Below are positions 1 to 9,711 of a stretch of DNA of 33,635 bases, piece after piece. The notes under the pieces are model-generated. The model saw nothing but the letters and a program-made list of their open reading frames with translations, did not search any database and was not told the DNA's origin. Source of the DNA: Symsagittifera roscoffensis (lineage: Eukaryota; Xenacoelomorpha; Acoela; Convolutidae). Within the stretch, counting starts at the first letter, position 1. Every line of letters starts with the position of its first letter. The position numbers and the translations under genes were made by a program. The stretch lies in assembly GCF_963678635.1 (NCBI RefSeq), contig NW_026971333.1:1-33635 (forward strand), read 5' to 3'.

Positions 1-364
1 TTATAATTTCTAGGTCCTACTATTACAAACCTCGGATCGATTCTGTGACATTCGACCAGAATGGATCAAAATGCAAACTCAGCAGATTCGGAATTTTAGC
101 AGCGAACCTTCCGTAGTGACGGTTTTAAGCGATTAACAACGTTATTGGGACGATTAGTCAAACGGTGAAGGTCAAGATATTCTGGTATTTTGAAATTTTA
201 AAAATTCGAAGTATGACGTCATATTTCTGAGAAACGTCAGAAACGGCCATTTTGGCAAAAAACCAGAGAAAAACACAACAACATTAGTAGCAATAGCGAT
301 AACAACGAGAATTGTGATTGAAAAAACAACAACAGATTGCAGAAGTAGCAGAGACCGCTCCGAG

Positions 365-396
365 TTGCAACTATTGTGTCGCTACAATAGTTGGAA
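365..396 (+). other. LTR stem-loop, L1 copy
   Basis: The arms at 365-377 and 384-396 pair over 13 bp with one mismatch (G for C at position 393) around a 6-nt loop. The perfect versions are in L2, L3 and L4. Confidence 0.75.
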
Positions 397-530
397 GGCC
401 GTTGCGAACAACGGTGAAGGGTGGAAGACAGCCTTCCGGAAGGAGAATAAGAGCCTTATTTCCCCGGATTCGAGAATCCGGAGGGGTCTCGGGACTGGAA
501 CTGATAGTGTTTTACATAAACTTTCAGCTT

Positions 531-1448
531 TGTAACATTCGCCCGGAAGATACATATCGACGAAGAACAAAACTAAGTCCTAAGACGACTGGCTAACGTC
601 TAAACAGAGCTTTGCATGCTTTTCACCGTCTCTACCAAGCCAGTACTTTCGGTGGTCTTTCTTACATCGGTTCGACAAAAAACGTTACTGCTTTCGGCTT
701 CGGTCAAAACACTCAAATTAACTTAATTACATGCAGAAATAGTGAGCTCATGGCTCGGTCTCAGTATCCCCAGACCACGAGGTCACTCCTAAAAACAGGG
801 CTACTACTACTTTTTGAACTATTATTGTTTTTGTTCAGTAGATAAAAATCATCATCTCCATCGAAGATGGATCAACCCTTTCCCCCAACTCCTAGCTTCT
901 CATCTTAGTAGAATGAATTCGGATGTTAATCAAATTCAATTCAGGACATAATAGGGAAGCTAAAAGTTCATATAAAACGATAAAAGTTTCAGTCCCGAAA
1001 CCCCTCCTGATTCTCGAATCCACTGAATCAAGCACGTTAAGCTTGATTTCTCTATAACCCGGAGGGCTGGTTTCCACCCCTCACTGTTGTTAGCAACTGC
1101 CTTGCAACTATTGTAGCGACACAATAGTTGCAACTTGGAGCGGTCTCTGTTACTTCTGTTTCTCTCTGTGGTTTTTTTATCACAATCTTCGTTGTTTTCG
1201 TCAGCGCAACTATCGTTGTTGTGTTTCTTTCCAGTTTTTCTGCCAAAATGGCCGTTTTTGACGTTTCTGAGAATTGTTACGTCATCACTTCGAAAATTTA
1301 AAATTTAGGAATTTGCGAATCCTCCAGCCTTCACGATTTGTCCAATCGTTCGAATAACGTTCTTATTCCTTCTAAATCGCCAATTCGGAAGGTTCGCTGC
1401 TAAAAATCGCCGAATCTGCTTTTTGGCACATTCTGGTCGAATGTCACA
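531..1448 (-). repeat. LTR copy L2, solo LTR nested inside L1
   Basis: A complete 918-bp LTR of the same family lies in the opposite orientation. It begins TGTAACATTCG at 531 and ends CGAATGTCACA at 1448. The L1 sequence stops at 530 and resumes at 1449 at the homologous position. The flanks share only CTT (528-530 and 1449-1451), a candidate 3-bp target-site duplication. No internal sequence accompanies it, so it is either a solo LTR left by recombination or a short nonautonomous insertion. Confidence 0.82.
1102..1133 (-). other. LTR stem-loop, L2 copy
   Basis: The perfect 13-bp arms TTGCAACTATTGT (1102-1114) and its complement (1121-1133) surround the loop AGCGAC. Its position within the LTR is the same as in the other copies. 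Confidence 0.8.
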
Positions 1449-1876
1449 CTTCCCTGTCATGTCCTGAGTTGAATTCAATTAACATCTGAATTCATTCTAC
1501 TAAGATGAGAAGCTAGGAGTTGGGGGAAAGGGTTGATCCATCTTCGATGGAGATGATGATTTTTATCTACTGAACAAAAACAACAATAATTCAATAAATA
1601 GTAGTAGCCCTGATTTTAGGAGTGACCTCGTGGTCTGGGGATACTGAGACCCAGCCATGAGCTCACTATTTCTGCATGTAATCTAGTTAATTTGAGTGTT
1701 TTGACCGAAGCCGAAAGCAGTAACCTTTTTGTCGACCCGATGTTAGAAAAACCACCGAAAGTAGTGGTTTGGTAGAGACGGTTAAAAGCATGTAAAGCTC
1801 TGTTTAGACGTTGGCCAGTCGTCTTAGGACTTAGTTTTACTTTCCTTTGATATGTATCTTCCGGGCGAATGTTACA

Positions 1877-2079
1877 TAGATGTTTTTATGGCGCTCCTGG
1901 GTGTTATTCTTTTTAACATCATGACCGGCAGAAACGTTAACGAGCACTCCGCGCCGAGCGGATGCTCACATTAACGCCCTTAATAGGCCTAAACCGCCGG
2001 GGCGGAAGGGTAGTTCGGAACGCCGAAGCCTTCCGGATTACCGTCAATAGCTTTTTAACTTAGTTAAGACCAAAAATTC
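1877..2079 (+). other. Leader segment adjoining LTR L1
   Basis: This sequence matches the first 200 nt of the leaders after L4 (17074-17280) and L3 (10975 downward). It includes the conserved hairpin at 1935-1976. Homology stops at the bases TTCACGA near 2079, where it joins the end of the minus-strand ORF4. The body therefore meets the head of a second, inverted leader instead of a 3' LTR. Confidence 0.75.
1935..1976 (+). other. Leader hairpin, L1 copy
   Basis: CGTTAA pairs with TTAACG at the base. GAGCA(c)TCCGC pairs with GCGGATGCTC above it, with one bulged C and a loop of about 5 nt. The same structure follows L3 and L4. Confidence 0.7.
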
Positions 2080-2315
2080 ACGAAAAAGGCTACGAAATGT
2101 ACCGGGTATCTGCTCTTGCACATTGGAGCCAATGTCGAACCCACCAAATATCGTGCTCCTGATGGTCTACAAAAAGTCTCACTGTGTCTGATGTTCATTT
2201 CCGTCTCGATCGCTTCCCTCCATTTTCCTATGTATTTCTGCTCGGTTTGCAGAACTCCTGGGAACATTTCTACACTGATGGCTGTGACCATCTCATGTCT
2301 CTGTTCTAGATTCAA
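2064..2315 (-). pseudogene. ORF4 tail running into the inverted leader
   Basis: 83 codons continue ORF4 in another frame (EMVTAISVEMFPGVLQ). The last dozen codons are read from the junction with the inverted leader of L1 and are not native. The natural C-terminus is therefore probably lost. Its likely counterpart in the relative at 14476-14718 ends about 57 residues after the shared YEQAVLLRF. Confidence 0.45.
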
Positions 2316-3636
2316 TAGTGACTCTAGAGAATCTTAGTAACACTGCCTGTTCGTAATCGAAGAAGCAATCGCGTATGTCTTCACTCAGGAAAGGGTTGTA
2401 CGCTATCCCTATGATTCCGGATACGTAGCTGTATGACTTCTTCTTGATCGGTTCACAGTATTCACTGGATTTCGGCAATGCCCCCTTAGATTCTTTAGTG
2501 AGTCTCAGCTCCTTGTTTGAGAACCTCCTGATTTCGTCTATCTTTCTCATGGGCTCTAACTCCTCAGGTTCTTTCATATTCACCCTCATCGGTTTGCTTT
2601 GCTGCATATCCAGCAGTGCTAGCAAGAGTAAGGCTTTCGCTCGCTCATCGCCTTCCCTCAGCATCTTAACACAAGTGTTCAATGCAGGTACTGAAATCTG
2701 CTCTATCATGAATCGAAAGAAACAGAGAGCGTCTCTGCGTTTCGCACACGCTACTGCTGCTCCCTCTTGGACTATCCGATCCCTCAGGTTCGTCATAAGG
2801 GAAACCTTCTCTTCTTTTGACCTCTTCCTTTCTTCTGAATCATACTCTTCGCGAGTTAGTCCCATCATGCACCAGGCAAACCTCAGTTGTAACTCTGTTC
2901 TTACGTAAGGTACTGCCATGAGAGCGTGTATTCTTGGCGTAGTCCTCATCTCTTCCTCGAAGTACCTTAATACCACTGCTTTCCAAGGAAGGCTCACCAA
3001 CTGCTCCATCGTTTCTGCCTGTATCTCAGACGACGCTAAAGTCCAGTACGCCTTCTGCTTGAGGGTGGTGCCTTGCAACATTGTCTCTAAATAACCTTCC
3101 ATGGCACCTTTGTCTTCCAGAGCCATCACGTACCCTCTAGCCGAGTTTCGGTATTCCAACATTTCCATGTATCCACCTTCAGGTTCATCTATCGACACAG
3201 CCTCCGATACTGTCAGTCGGTTGTATTCTACTGGTACTAGTTGTCCTGCGACATTTCCCTTTCCGTGGTTCATTGGAGATGGCTTAAAATCTTTCATTGT
3301 GCTCTCTCCACATTGGCTGAGTATTTCCATTTCTAAGGTTGCTCCAGTCAGAGTGCGGTCACTCCTTTTGGATTTATAACCTGTTGACTTTATTCCCGCC
3401 ATGAGAATGGGTGGCACCATCGCTATATCAGTCAACATTTTATCTGTGCCAGGCAATTGATAATCACCTTGTCCCAAATCCATGACCTCCTCGACTCGTT
3501 TCCTTTTCGCTGAGTTAACAGCTTTCACCGATATCTCCGAATCCACCTTCGTCTTTCCGACTCTCCTCGGTATCACTCTGCTGCCCAACTTCATTTTCAT
3601 CGCATTGATTTTATCAATCACCAGTTTTGATCGCAT
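2293..3636 (-). pseudogene. ORF4 segment 5 (447-codon C-terminal region)
   Basis: The longest intact piece of ORF4, open from an ATG at 3636-3634 to 2293. The first 60 residues are basic (KRKRVEEV could be a nuclear localisation signal). The middle is helical and charged (REEYDSEERKRSKEEK). The end, YEQAVLLRF, is also found in the fragment at 14476-14718, which shows that this is a conserved C-terminal part of a family. It resembles no enzyme family I know. The frame runs off after RFSRV by a shift near 2300. Confidence 0.6.
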
Positions 3637-4538
3637 CGTCCCTCTCCTGGTTCTTGACGATACACCACCTCTCCTTTATCGTCCTGCGGTGTCATCTTGA
3701 TGGGAGAATTCGCTTCACTTTCATCAGTGGCCGAGTCGATAAACAACTCACTCAGTCTCCCTTCACACTCATCAAGCTTGTCAAGGATATCCCTCATCAA
3801 GGGTTGGTTGAGACCCGTTTTCAGAATGGACTGTCCCATAGCTCTGAACCACTGTCCAGACTTCTTCCATGAACGCCACTCTGTCCAATTTGCATCCCGT
3901 CCTACTCTAGTGGTCTCGATGATGTACTTCCCATTCTTCTTCGGGTAGCGTTCCCAAGAAAGGTACTCTGGCTGAGGCCTCTACTCTTCTTCTTCTAGGT
4001 GATTCCATAAGGATTCTTTGTTCGTTATTTCTTGAATTGCCATGAGAGCTGCTCTCCGGCAAATTCCGTTTCATTTCCATAAAAGCTGACGGAGGCTCCA
4101 GTGTCGAGATGCCTTCATCCGCTGGTTCAGTAGTCTCCAACGTATCTGCTTTGTTCTCAAGATCGCTGAAGGTATTGAAATCCAGGCTGGATGCTCCTCC
4201 TGTCGATGCCCTGTCGTCTTCCCCACCAGCTTGACTTGCATCTTGTTGCATGAGTTCTTCGGTCTGATGGCTTCCTCCCTGTCCGTCATCTCCTTCTGAC
4301 ATATTCTTTTTGAGCTCGAGGGTCCTTGCTTATCATTGTCGGTTCCTTCCGGAAACTTCGATCTTCTTATCAATATACCGGCCGATCTATCTTCCTCTTC
4401 TCCATGGACCACTTTGATTTCCTCGCAGCCGAAGGGTGCTAGGAAGGTTCTCGCCTGCAGTGTTCCTCCCACTTTCAACTCCGGTTTCACACTAGTCAGG
4501 ATCAAGGAGGCTTCAGGCAGTTCGGTCCTGCCTCTCAT
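3618..4538 (-). pseudogene. ORF4 segment 4 (acidic, Ser/Glu-rich linker)
   Basis: Frames 4538-4071 (155 codons, following an in-frame TAG at 4539-4541), 4302-3907 (131 codons) and 3839-3618 (73 codons) succeed each other through shifts near 4290 and 3840-3900. Composition is rich in Glu, Asp, Ser and Gly (EGDDGQGG, GGEDDRAS), typical of a disordered linker. There is no recognisable domain. Confidence 0.45.
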
Positions 4539-5452
4539 CTATATCGGAGCTAAGCCTAATCCCGTCCATTCTTCGTCAAATCCTCCAGGCTTGGGAGTCG
4601 CGGCGTTACTTATTCGCCTTCTCGTCGCTTGATCCGTATATGCAAATCGTGTGTATTGTAACACGGCGGCATTTCTCCCTACAAAGTATGGATCCATCGT
4701 TCCATCGAAATTCCCTACTCTCCTTTCATTGGCTTCGAATGCTCCCAATCTAGGAGTCTGCACCACGGAGACTGCTCCGAGCAACATCCTTCTTATCAGA
4801 GGGAATTCAGGGATTGCCTCCGGCAGCTTCTCGTAATCACCCCAGTCCTTCGTCTCTTCTCTCACTTTATGATATGCTGCAGTGAGACGAGGCACTCTGG
4901 TTATTTCACCATTCGTTTTATCATAGGGTCTCAGATTCCAAAGCTTCGGAAACACTTCGATGTGTCCTCTTTCTACTTCTCCCATGCGATCACGGAAGTG
5001 ATCGTCAAAGTTGATGACTGTCATCTCTGGCTCCAATATTTTCGTAAATAACAGAACCTCACTCATGAGCTCCCGCAATGTGTGCTGTTCACACCAGTTC
5101 AGTGTACTACCGTCCACTGCTGATATGAGGTTCAGGTGCAGCACCGACCTCCTATATGTCTCCACCTTAACGTCAGGGAACGCAAACGTGACTGCTGGTC
5201 CATAGATCACTGTCACAGACTCCGTGACTCCTCTGAGATCAGCGCTAAGGGATCGGTTCTCATAGCCAAGCTCAGATCAGTTAACAGGGGCATGCCTCCA
5301 ACATGTCGCCTAACATCTTCCTCTCTTTCAAAAGTCTCGTCTTCTCCCGTTCCAAAGCGATTTTGTTGTAAGAGATATTGGATAAGAGTGTGTCTCAGGT
5401 CTCTTATCTTATTCCACGAGTCCGTGGACTTCTTCATATCTAAGTTCCTCAC
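4539..5452 (-). pseudogene. ORF4 segment 3 (unknown globular region)
   Basis: Two overlapping frames, 5452-5213 (79 codons, in frame with segment 2) and 5216-4539 (225 codons), are separated by a frameshift near 5214. The second begins only at a GTG, so it is a continuation and not a separate start. It has alternating hydrophobic strands (VTFAFPDVKVETY) and a conserved-looking FDDHFRDRM. I recognise no family. The window ends before the right copy reaches most of this part, so conservation cannot be judged beyond about 5372. Confidence 0.5.
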
Positions 5453-6652
5453 TCACTCTCTCATCTGCTCTGGACAACGTGTCAGTTTCATCAGTCCTCC
5501 CAAGTTTCCGTGGGTAATCGCAATCAGTGTTAGAAGCCCATCTAACCGCAGGATCTGGATTCCTTCGGTGAGCAGCATCGCCGGTCCTTTCACGAAACTC
5601 TCTGCTCCAAACGTCACGAACAAGGCTAGTAGTTCCACTATTGACACTTCCACTACTGCTTGGAGGAATTCCTTTATCAAGTAATGAGAGACCTTCGGGT
5701 AGTTTTTTGCCAAGAAGGACGCGGTGCATCCGGCTCCCAACCCTTCCAGCATGCTGTCTGTCCGTTCAAAGCCCTCCTGTCCCTTCACTTCCTGGGTCCA
5801 GAAGGTTTCCAGAGTAATCTGACACATTTTGTTCACAAATTCAGCGGTCTTTTCTCCAGCATTTTCCGCCAGGTTCACCTCCTTCAACAAGTAGGCATGT
5901 ATCTTTGTGATCATCACGGGGCCTTGCTCAAAAGCATTTGCACCCAATGCCGCTACTCTAGGATTCAGGTGTAGCCACTGGTTGGCTTCCGGCTTGGTTC
6001 TCACAACCATCGCCTCCAAATGAGCTCTCGTCTCTAGTGAATTTTTCCTTCTCGTGTTTTCACCTGTCACTTCCATTGCTCGGAACCATAAGTCGTTGGA
6101 CATCGCCGCGATCACTCGATGGTCGTCGTCTATTCCCGGTTTCAGTTTGAGCTGTCGACTGAAATTGGACAGTTCCAACCCCAGCACCTCGTCCAACAAT
6201 AACATGTGTAGCGCATGGTCCTTGAATCCTCTCATCGCGTTTGAGATATCTGACCACACTGCAGGTAGTTCAGCCTTGAGTGGCCTCAGGTTTTCCATCT
6301 CTATCATGCGATTCGGGGCTGATATGATCACGTCATATTTTCTTTCCGAAAGCAAGGTCACAATCGCATACACGAATTTTAGTCCATCCGGGAGATGTGC
6401 GAACCCCGGAGACAACGCGAATACTTCACCCATCGACTCAAGGATATCTTTTATCGCTGGCCACACAGCATTCTCTGCCGTTGTAGGATCTCTGAGTCTG
6501 CTCAGAAACCCTCTACTGTGTAGATGGTCATTGATGCCAGCAAACACGATCGTATTTGGGTTCATGTCCGTCTGCCTTTGTACCCCTATAGCCAGAGATA
6601 TCGATTGCAAAAGTCCAGGTCGACCGCTGCCAACATTATGACGTCCGGCCAA
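5453..6652 (-). pseudogene. ORF4 segment 2, possible degenerate SGNH-like domain
   Basis: 399 codons. Together with the end of segment 1 the pattern resembles an SGNH hydrolase: a first strand ending IMIVANSEF where GDSL would be, then IVFAGINDHL resembling the G-x-N-D block, and finally GIDDDHRV resembling the D-x-x-H block. The Gly-Asp of block I is missing, so catalysis is doubtful. After about residue 220 a helical region follows that I do not recognise (hydrophobic helices around VEVSIVELLALFV). The right copy (32381-33635) matches closely but lacks about 35 codons present here after DPTTAENA. The segment ends at an in-frame TGA at 5453-5455 where the right copy has an Arg codon. Confidence 0.55.
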
Positions 6653-7491
6653 AACAGAGACTTGGAGGTGTACACGAACTCTGAATTCGCTACTATCATA
6701 ATCTTGGCCTTCCTCATTTCTGCTTTGTCATAGGCGGCGAAGATGGTCTCATCTTTCTTCATCGCTTTCAATCCGCCGTATCTTTGGGCATCACCATCTT
6801 GATTCACTAGTTTTGGGTATATTCTCTCCTTCACATGACCAGGAGGTGAGCTTACTTGTCTGAACATCTTCACATGTTGTCCGATCGGCGCCCTTGTCAC
6901 TAGAAATCTTCCAGGTCTCTCTTCTTGATTCCCTTCGTCATGATTCAACCTCACGTCTTGCAATGGTCTCGCGTTCACTGGTCCCATTGTGTTGTTAGAG
7001 GGCAGTCCCTCTAGGTCAGCAAATCTCAAGGCCGTCGTGGAGCTGAAATTTATGCTAGCGGCTATCAACCAGTCTACGCCGGTTATCGAGTACAATCTGC
7101 TGACGGATAGCCTCGCCCCGTTCAGCATCCTCCTTGCATCTTCGATGAAGCTCAGCCTCTGGAGATCCAGCTTCATTAGTTCATCTTTGTATACATGCCA
7201 GGGAGATGGTATGGGCCTTGACCACATCAACGAGCCTCTTCCCGGGCGTCTCTCCTCTCTACTGGTACTTGTCGTCTCCGATCTCGTGTTCGATCTAGAC
7301 GTGCTGGCTGCCTCCTCGATTGGGTTAACAGTTCCTAGTCTTCTCCAAGGATGAATGGTCCTCCTTACCGGTGCTACTCCCAATCGATCTTGAACATCCG
7401 TCCTTTGACCTGGTTCGCTAGAACTCTGCTGTCTATAATTCGTGACGGCCGGGACCATACCCAAGCGTGTTTCCAGGCTAGGAGGCCACAA
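6586..7491 (-). pseudogene. ORF4 segment 1 (N-terminal region)
   Basis: 301 codons. The first 100 residues are Arg/Ser/Thr-rich and low in complexity (REERRPGRG), suggesting a disordered or nucleic-acid-binding tail. The rest looks globular, with short hydrophobic strands and helices. The right copy preserves it at 31880-32380. The frame is lost near 6610, where the right copy has one more base (GACTTATTG versus GACTTTTG). The last 50 codons begin the possible SGNH-like domain that continues in the next segment. The function is unknown. Confidence 0.65.
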
Positions 7492-9298
7492 AGGTGGTAA
7501 TCACGGCGTCACTCGCTGTTCCTTCTTCCTTCAACACTCCTGTGTCAAAGAGATCCGCCTCTAGTTCGTCCAACCCCTCTTGGAAGACTCGATTCAACCA
7601 AGCTTGTCCTTCGATAATGTCGAAGTGGATGCCGTCCGTGGTCAGTCTGGCCTGATCCATAGCTCTCAACTCATGTTCGATGTCCATGAGGATCATTCTT
7701 CCGGCGTTCCAACTTGCGAGGTTCCTCAAGATGTTATTCCACCTGGCGACTCCCTCGTTGTGCCTTCTTCCTGCTGCGGTCAAGCTTCTCGTGTTCATGG
7801 GCACAGTGCAAACGGTCAGTACCGCGCAATTGAATTTCTGCCAGAGGGTAGTAAACAAACACACCATCATTGATTCCCATAGTGCTTCCTGCTCATCTGA
7901 ATCTCTGGAGATGTCATTCGTCCCAACCAGGATCATCACATTGGGGATCCTCCCTGGATTCATCAGTTCCACCATTCGATATAACTGGGCTATCGTCGCG
8001 CCTCCAAAGGCCATCACCGTGGTGACCCACGAGGTCCTCAAATTCGATAGTACTCTGACCAAGCTGTCTCCCAGTATCAGATGAGATGTCCCCAGTGGTG
8101 GTTGCTGCAGGTTTACTGCCGGGCTCCAAGTCGCTCGATTGAAGCAAGCTCTCGGATCTGTCACTGGAACTCCCGTGAAATTATATTTCAATTGATTGTT
8201 CTTTTGTACGTCTATGATGCGAGACACTTTCTTCGCTGGCATCTTCTGTATTCTTCTCTCTGGGGCCTTCGAGCTCCCCATGAGTGGCGTCACGTCACTT
8301 ATCCCCTCTCTGATCACAGTCTGGGAGAGTCGTACTCTCCCCGTGTCGTCGATCGTTCCATAGGGTGCAGTCACCCCGGAACCTGGCGCATTCTTGTTGG
8401 CGACCAGTCGTCCAGCTGTCTCTATCAGCTTCCTAACCGTTTGTTCCACGACGGGGTCACCCAAGGTGTCACTAGGGTCCGGGATCGTTACTCGATTTGT
8501 CTCTGTCGGGAGCCGTGTCTCCGTTGTTTGACTCATTTCTCGAGGCGTCAAGAGCTCCATCGGGGACTGTCCACGAGGAATATTCCTTGCAGGTATCACA
8601 TTCTCCACGGCCGTTGTCAACGCCATCTGTTCCGATCGCTCTTTGTAGTCCTGCCTCAAGCGCTCAATTTCTTGACCCTGCTTTTTGTTGCAGTCTTCGA
8701 ACAATCTTCTGCACATGTCCCGATCGTCCTCCATCTTGAGCATGCTTTTGGTCATCTCGTCCAGCTCCTTCTTCGTCCTTTCCAGTTCATCCTTCATCTC
8801 ATCCAGATCTTGCATGGTTTGGTTCGTCTGAACCTTCTGTCCTACTTTCGCCCTCTTTGGTGGCACAGCTGCTCTCAGTGTTGAACCAGACGAGGCAGCC
8901 TCGCTGTTCATCTCCTGATGCATTCTCGTCAGCCCAGGTTTGGGCTTGGAGGGCATAGGCATCTCACCTGGTTGGTAAGTCCTAGAACTTCCCAATCCAG
9001 GCTCACTCGCCAAGTCACTCCCTGAGAGAGCCCCGTTTCTCCACCTCATCACTCTTCTCATGTTCGGGCGGTCTAGTACTCCCCTCTCTCCATATGCTGC
9101 CATCAACAGGACTTCCGTGGGGCGGTCCCCACGGTTGTCATGCCCCAAGATGTTGATCAGGGCGGTCAGCAACATGACTACCTCTGGGTCCTCCAGAGCG
9201 AAGTCTCGATCGATCAGCCGACGATAGATCGCATCCACCATCGGTCCCACATATGCCTCTGCCAGGTCCATCAATTCATCCAAGTTGAAGTTATCCAT
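7478..9298 (-). CDS. ORF3: coiled-coil protein with SGNH/GDSL hydrolase domain (intact)
   Basis: 606 codons from an ATG at 9298-9296 to a TAG at 7480-7478. The N-terminal 90 residues are helical, followed by a Ser/Pro-rich stretch. A coiled coil lies at about residues 163-230 (ELERTKKELDEM, EIERLRQDYKER). The C-terminal 200 residues form an SGNH hydrolase: block I GDSL at 410-413 with Ser412 as nucleophile, a Gly pair near 432, block III GTND at 459-462, and block V DGIH with Asp555 and His558. All catalytic blocks are present. The family cleaves esters of lipids or sugars; substrate and location here are unknown, and there is no signal peptide or membrane segment. Combining a coiled coil with an esterase recalls the ORF1 proteins of CR1/L2-type LINEs. 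It sits between pol and ORF4, where an env gene would be. Confidence 0.88.
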   Translation of the reverse strand: MDNFNLDELMDLAEAYVGPMVDAIYRRLIDRDFALEDPEVVMLLTALINILGHDNRGDRPTEVLLMAAYGERGVLDRPNMRRVMRWRNGALSGSDLASEPGLGSSRTYQPGEMPMPSKPKPGLTRMHQEMNSEAASSGSTLRAAVPPKRAKVGQKVQTNQTMQDLDEMKDELERTKKELDEMTKSMLKMEDDRDMCRRLFEDCNKKQGQEIERLRQDYKERSEQMALTTAVENVIPARNIPRGQSPMELLTPREMSQTTETRLPTETNRVTIPDPSDTLGDPVVEQTVRKLIETAGRLVANKNAPGSGVTAPYGTIDDTGRVRLSQTVIREGISDVTPLMGSSKAPERRIQKMPAKKVSRIIDVQKNNQLKYNFTGVPVTDPRACFNRATWSPAVNLQQPPLGTSHLILGDSLVRVLSNLRTSWVTTVMAFGGATIAQLYRMVELMNPGRIPNVMILVGTNDISRDSDEQEALWESMMVCLFTTLWQKFNCAVLTVCTVPMNTRSLTAAGRRHNEGVARWNNILRNLASWNAGRMILMDIEHELRAMDQARLTTDGIHFDIIEGQAWLNRVFQEGLDELEADLFDTGVLKEEGTASDAVITTFVAS

Positions 9299-9373
9299 TC
9301 TATTCTTTCAAGTTCGATTCGGATTTGATTCAAAGATTTGACTCAAATGAGTAATTAAACGATCAATCAGGAT

Positions 9374-9390
9374 CTAGAAAAGAGGTCACG
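9374..9390 (-). promoter_or_regulatory. Predicted 3' splice site ahead of ORF3 (left copy)
   Basis: On the minus strand the sequence GTGACCTCTTTTCTAG ends in AG at 9375-9374 after a pyrimidine tract, with a branch-like ACTGAC about 20 nt upstream. It lies about 75 nt before the ORF3 ATG and is kept in the right copy at 29851-29863. This fits a spliced subgenomic mRNA. The donor was not identified. Confidence 0.4.
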
Positions 9391-9617
9391 AATATCACAC
9401 TTGTCAGTTTCATCTTAGCATATATCGCTAAAATGCTAAAATTTGCTTAAAAACAGTTCAGATAAAAAGATATCTTATCCTAAAATTTATTAAAATCAAT
9501 CGGAATCTAAAATTTTGGAATTCGACCTAAGATTGGACAGTCCAAACTTTGGATCTATTCCCAAGATCGTCATTCAGTTGTTCATGGTCACTAACCCCTT
9601 CTTACCCAGGATCTTAA

Positions 9618-9685
9618 TAACATAACACATAACATAACACAACACACATATCACATATATCACACATTACATACAACTTAGTCGT
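9618..9685 (-). repeat. Simple TG/TA-rich run
   Basis: Imperfect short repeats of TGTGATA, TGTTA and related words on the minus strand, shortly after the end of pol. A similar run is present at 29570-29625 in the right copy, so it belongs to the element. Confidence 0.6.
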
Positions 9686-9711
9686 TAGCCTAACACCCTC
9701 TCGTACGTCAC

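Larger units (their letters stand above)
44..1876 (+). repeat. LTR copy L1, split by a nested LTR
   Basis: The two parts, 44-530 and 1449-1876, together make about 915 bp and match LTR L4 (16181-17073) in the same orientation. It starts TGTGACATTCG and ends CGAATGTTACA, an 11-bp near-perfect inverted terminal repeat of TG...CA type. It contains a CRE-like TGACGTCA at 214-221, a long stem-loop at 365-396 (one mismatch), the palindrome CCTTCCGGAAGG at 432-443 and an AATAAA at 1593-1598. The split is caused by the insertion of L2. Confidence 0.82.
2064..7491 (-). pseudogene. ORF4, very long accessory frame (left copy, decayed)
   Basis: About 5.4 kb of minus-strand coding sequence follows ORF3 directly. 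The first ATG is at 7458-7456, about 20 nt after the ORF3 stop at 7478. The frame is open upstream of that ATG only as far as a TGA just before 7491, so translation from its own ATG or by reinitiation is possible. The segments join by homology to the right copy (31653-33635), giving an ancestral protein of roughly 1,700 residues or more. Damage: a frameshift near 6610, an in-frame TGA at 5453-5455, a frameshift near 5214, an in-frame TAG at 4539-4541, and further shifts near 4290, 3840-3900, 3630 and 2300. I recognise no well-known family over most of it. Segments are described separately. Confidence 0.75.
9299..9711 (-). other. Non-coding gap between pol end and ORF3
   Basis: 413 bp with no open frame. 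It is clearly conserved in the right copy (29540-29936), including the bases just before the ORF3 ATG. It contains a simple TG/TA-rich run and a predicted splice acceptor. This is the expected place for control of ORF3 expression. Confidence 0.6.

Noticed and set aside
1-43. Target-site duplication of the left composite (44-11896)
   Set aside because: The five bases on each side do not match. A shared inverted word (TAGGTCCTA / TAGGACCTA) lies further out but not at equal distance.
314-1246. Short open frames within the LTRs (for example 314-535, 612-845, 1052-1246, and the similar ones at 11061-11294 and 16335-16685)
   Set aside because: They repeat only because the LTR repeats, differ in frame and length between copies, and have no protein-like conservation.
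8081-8884. 267-codon plus-strand frame opposite ORF3
   Set aside because: It is the antisense shadow of the intact SGNH frame and has no domain of its own.
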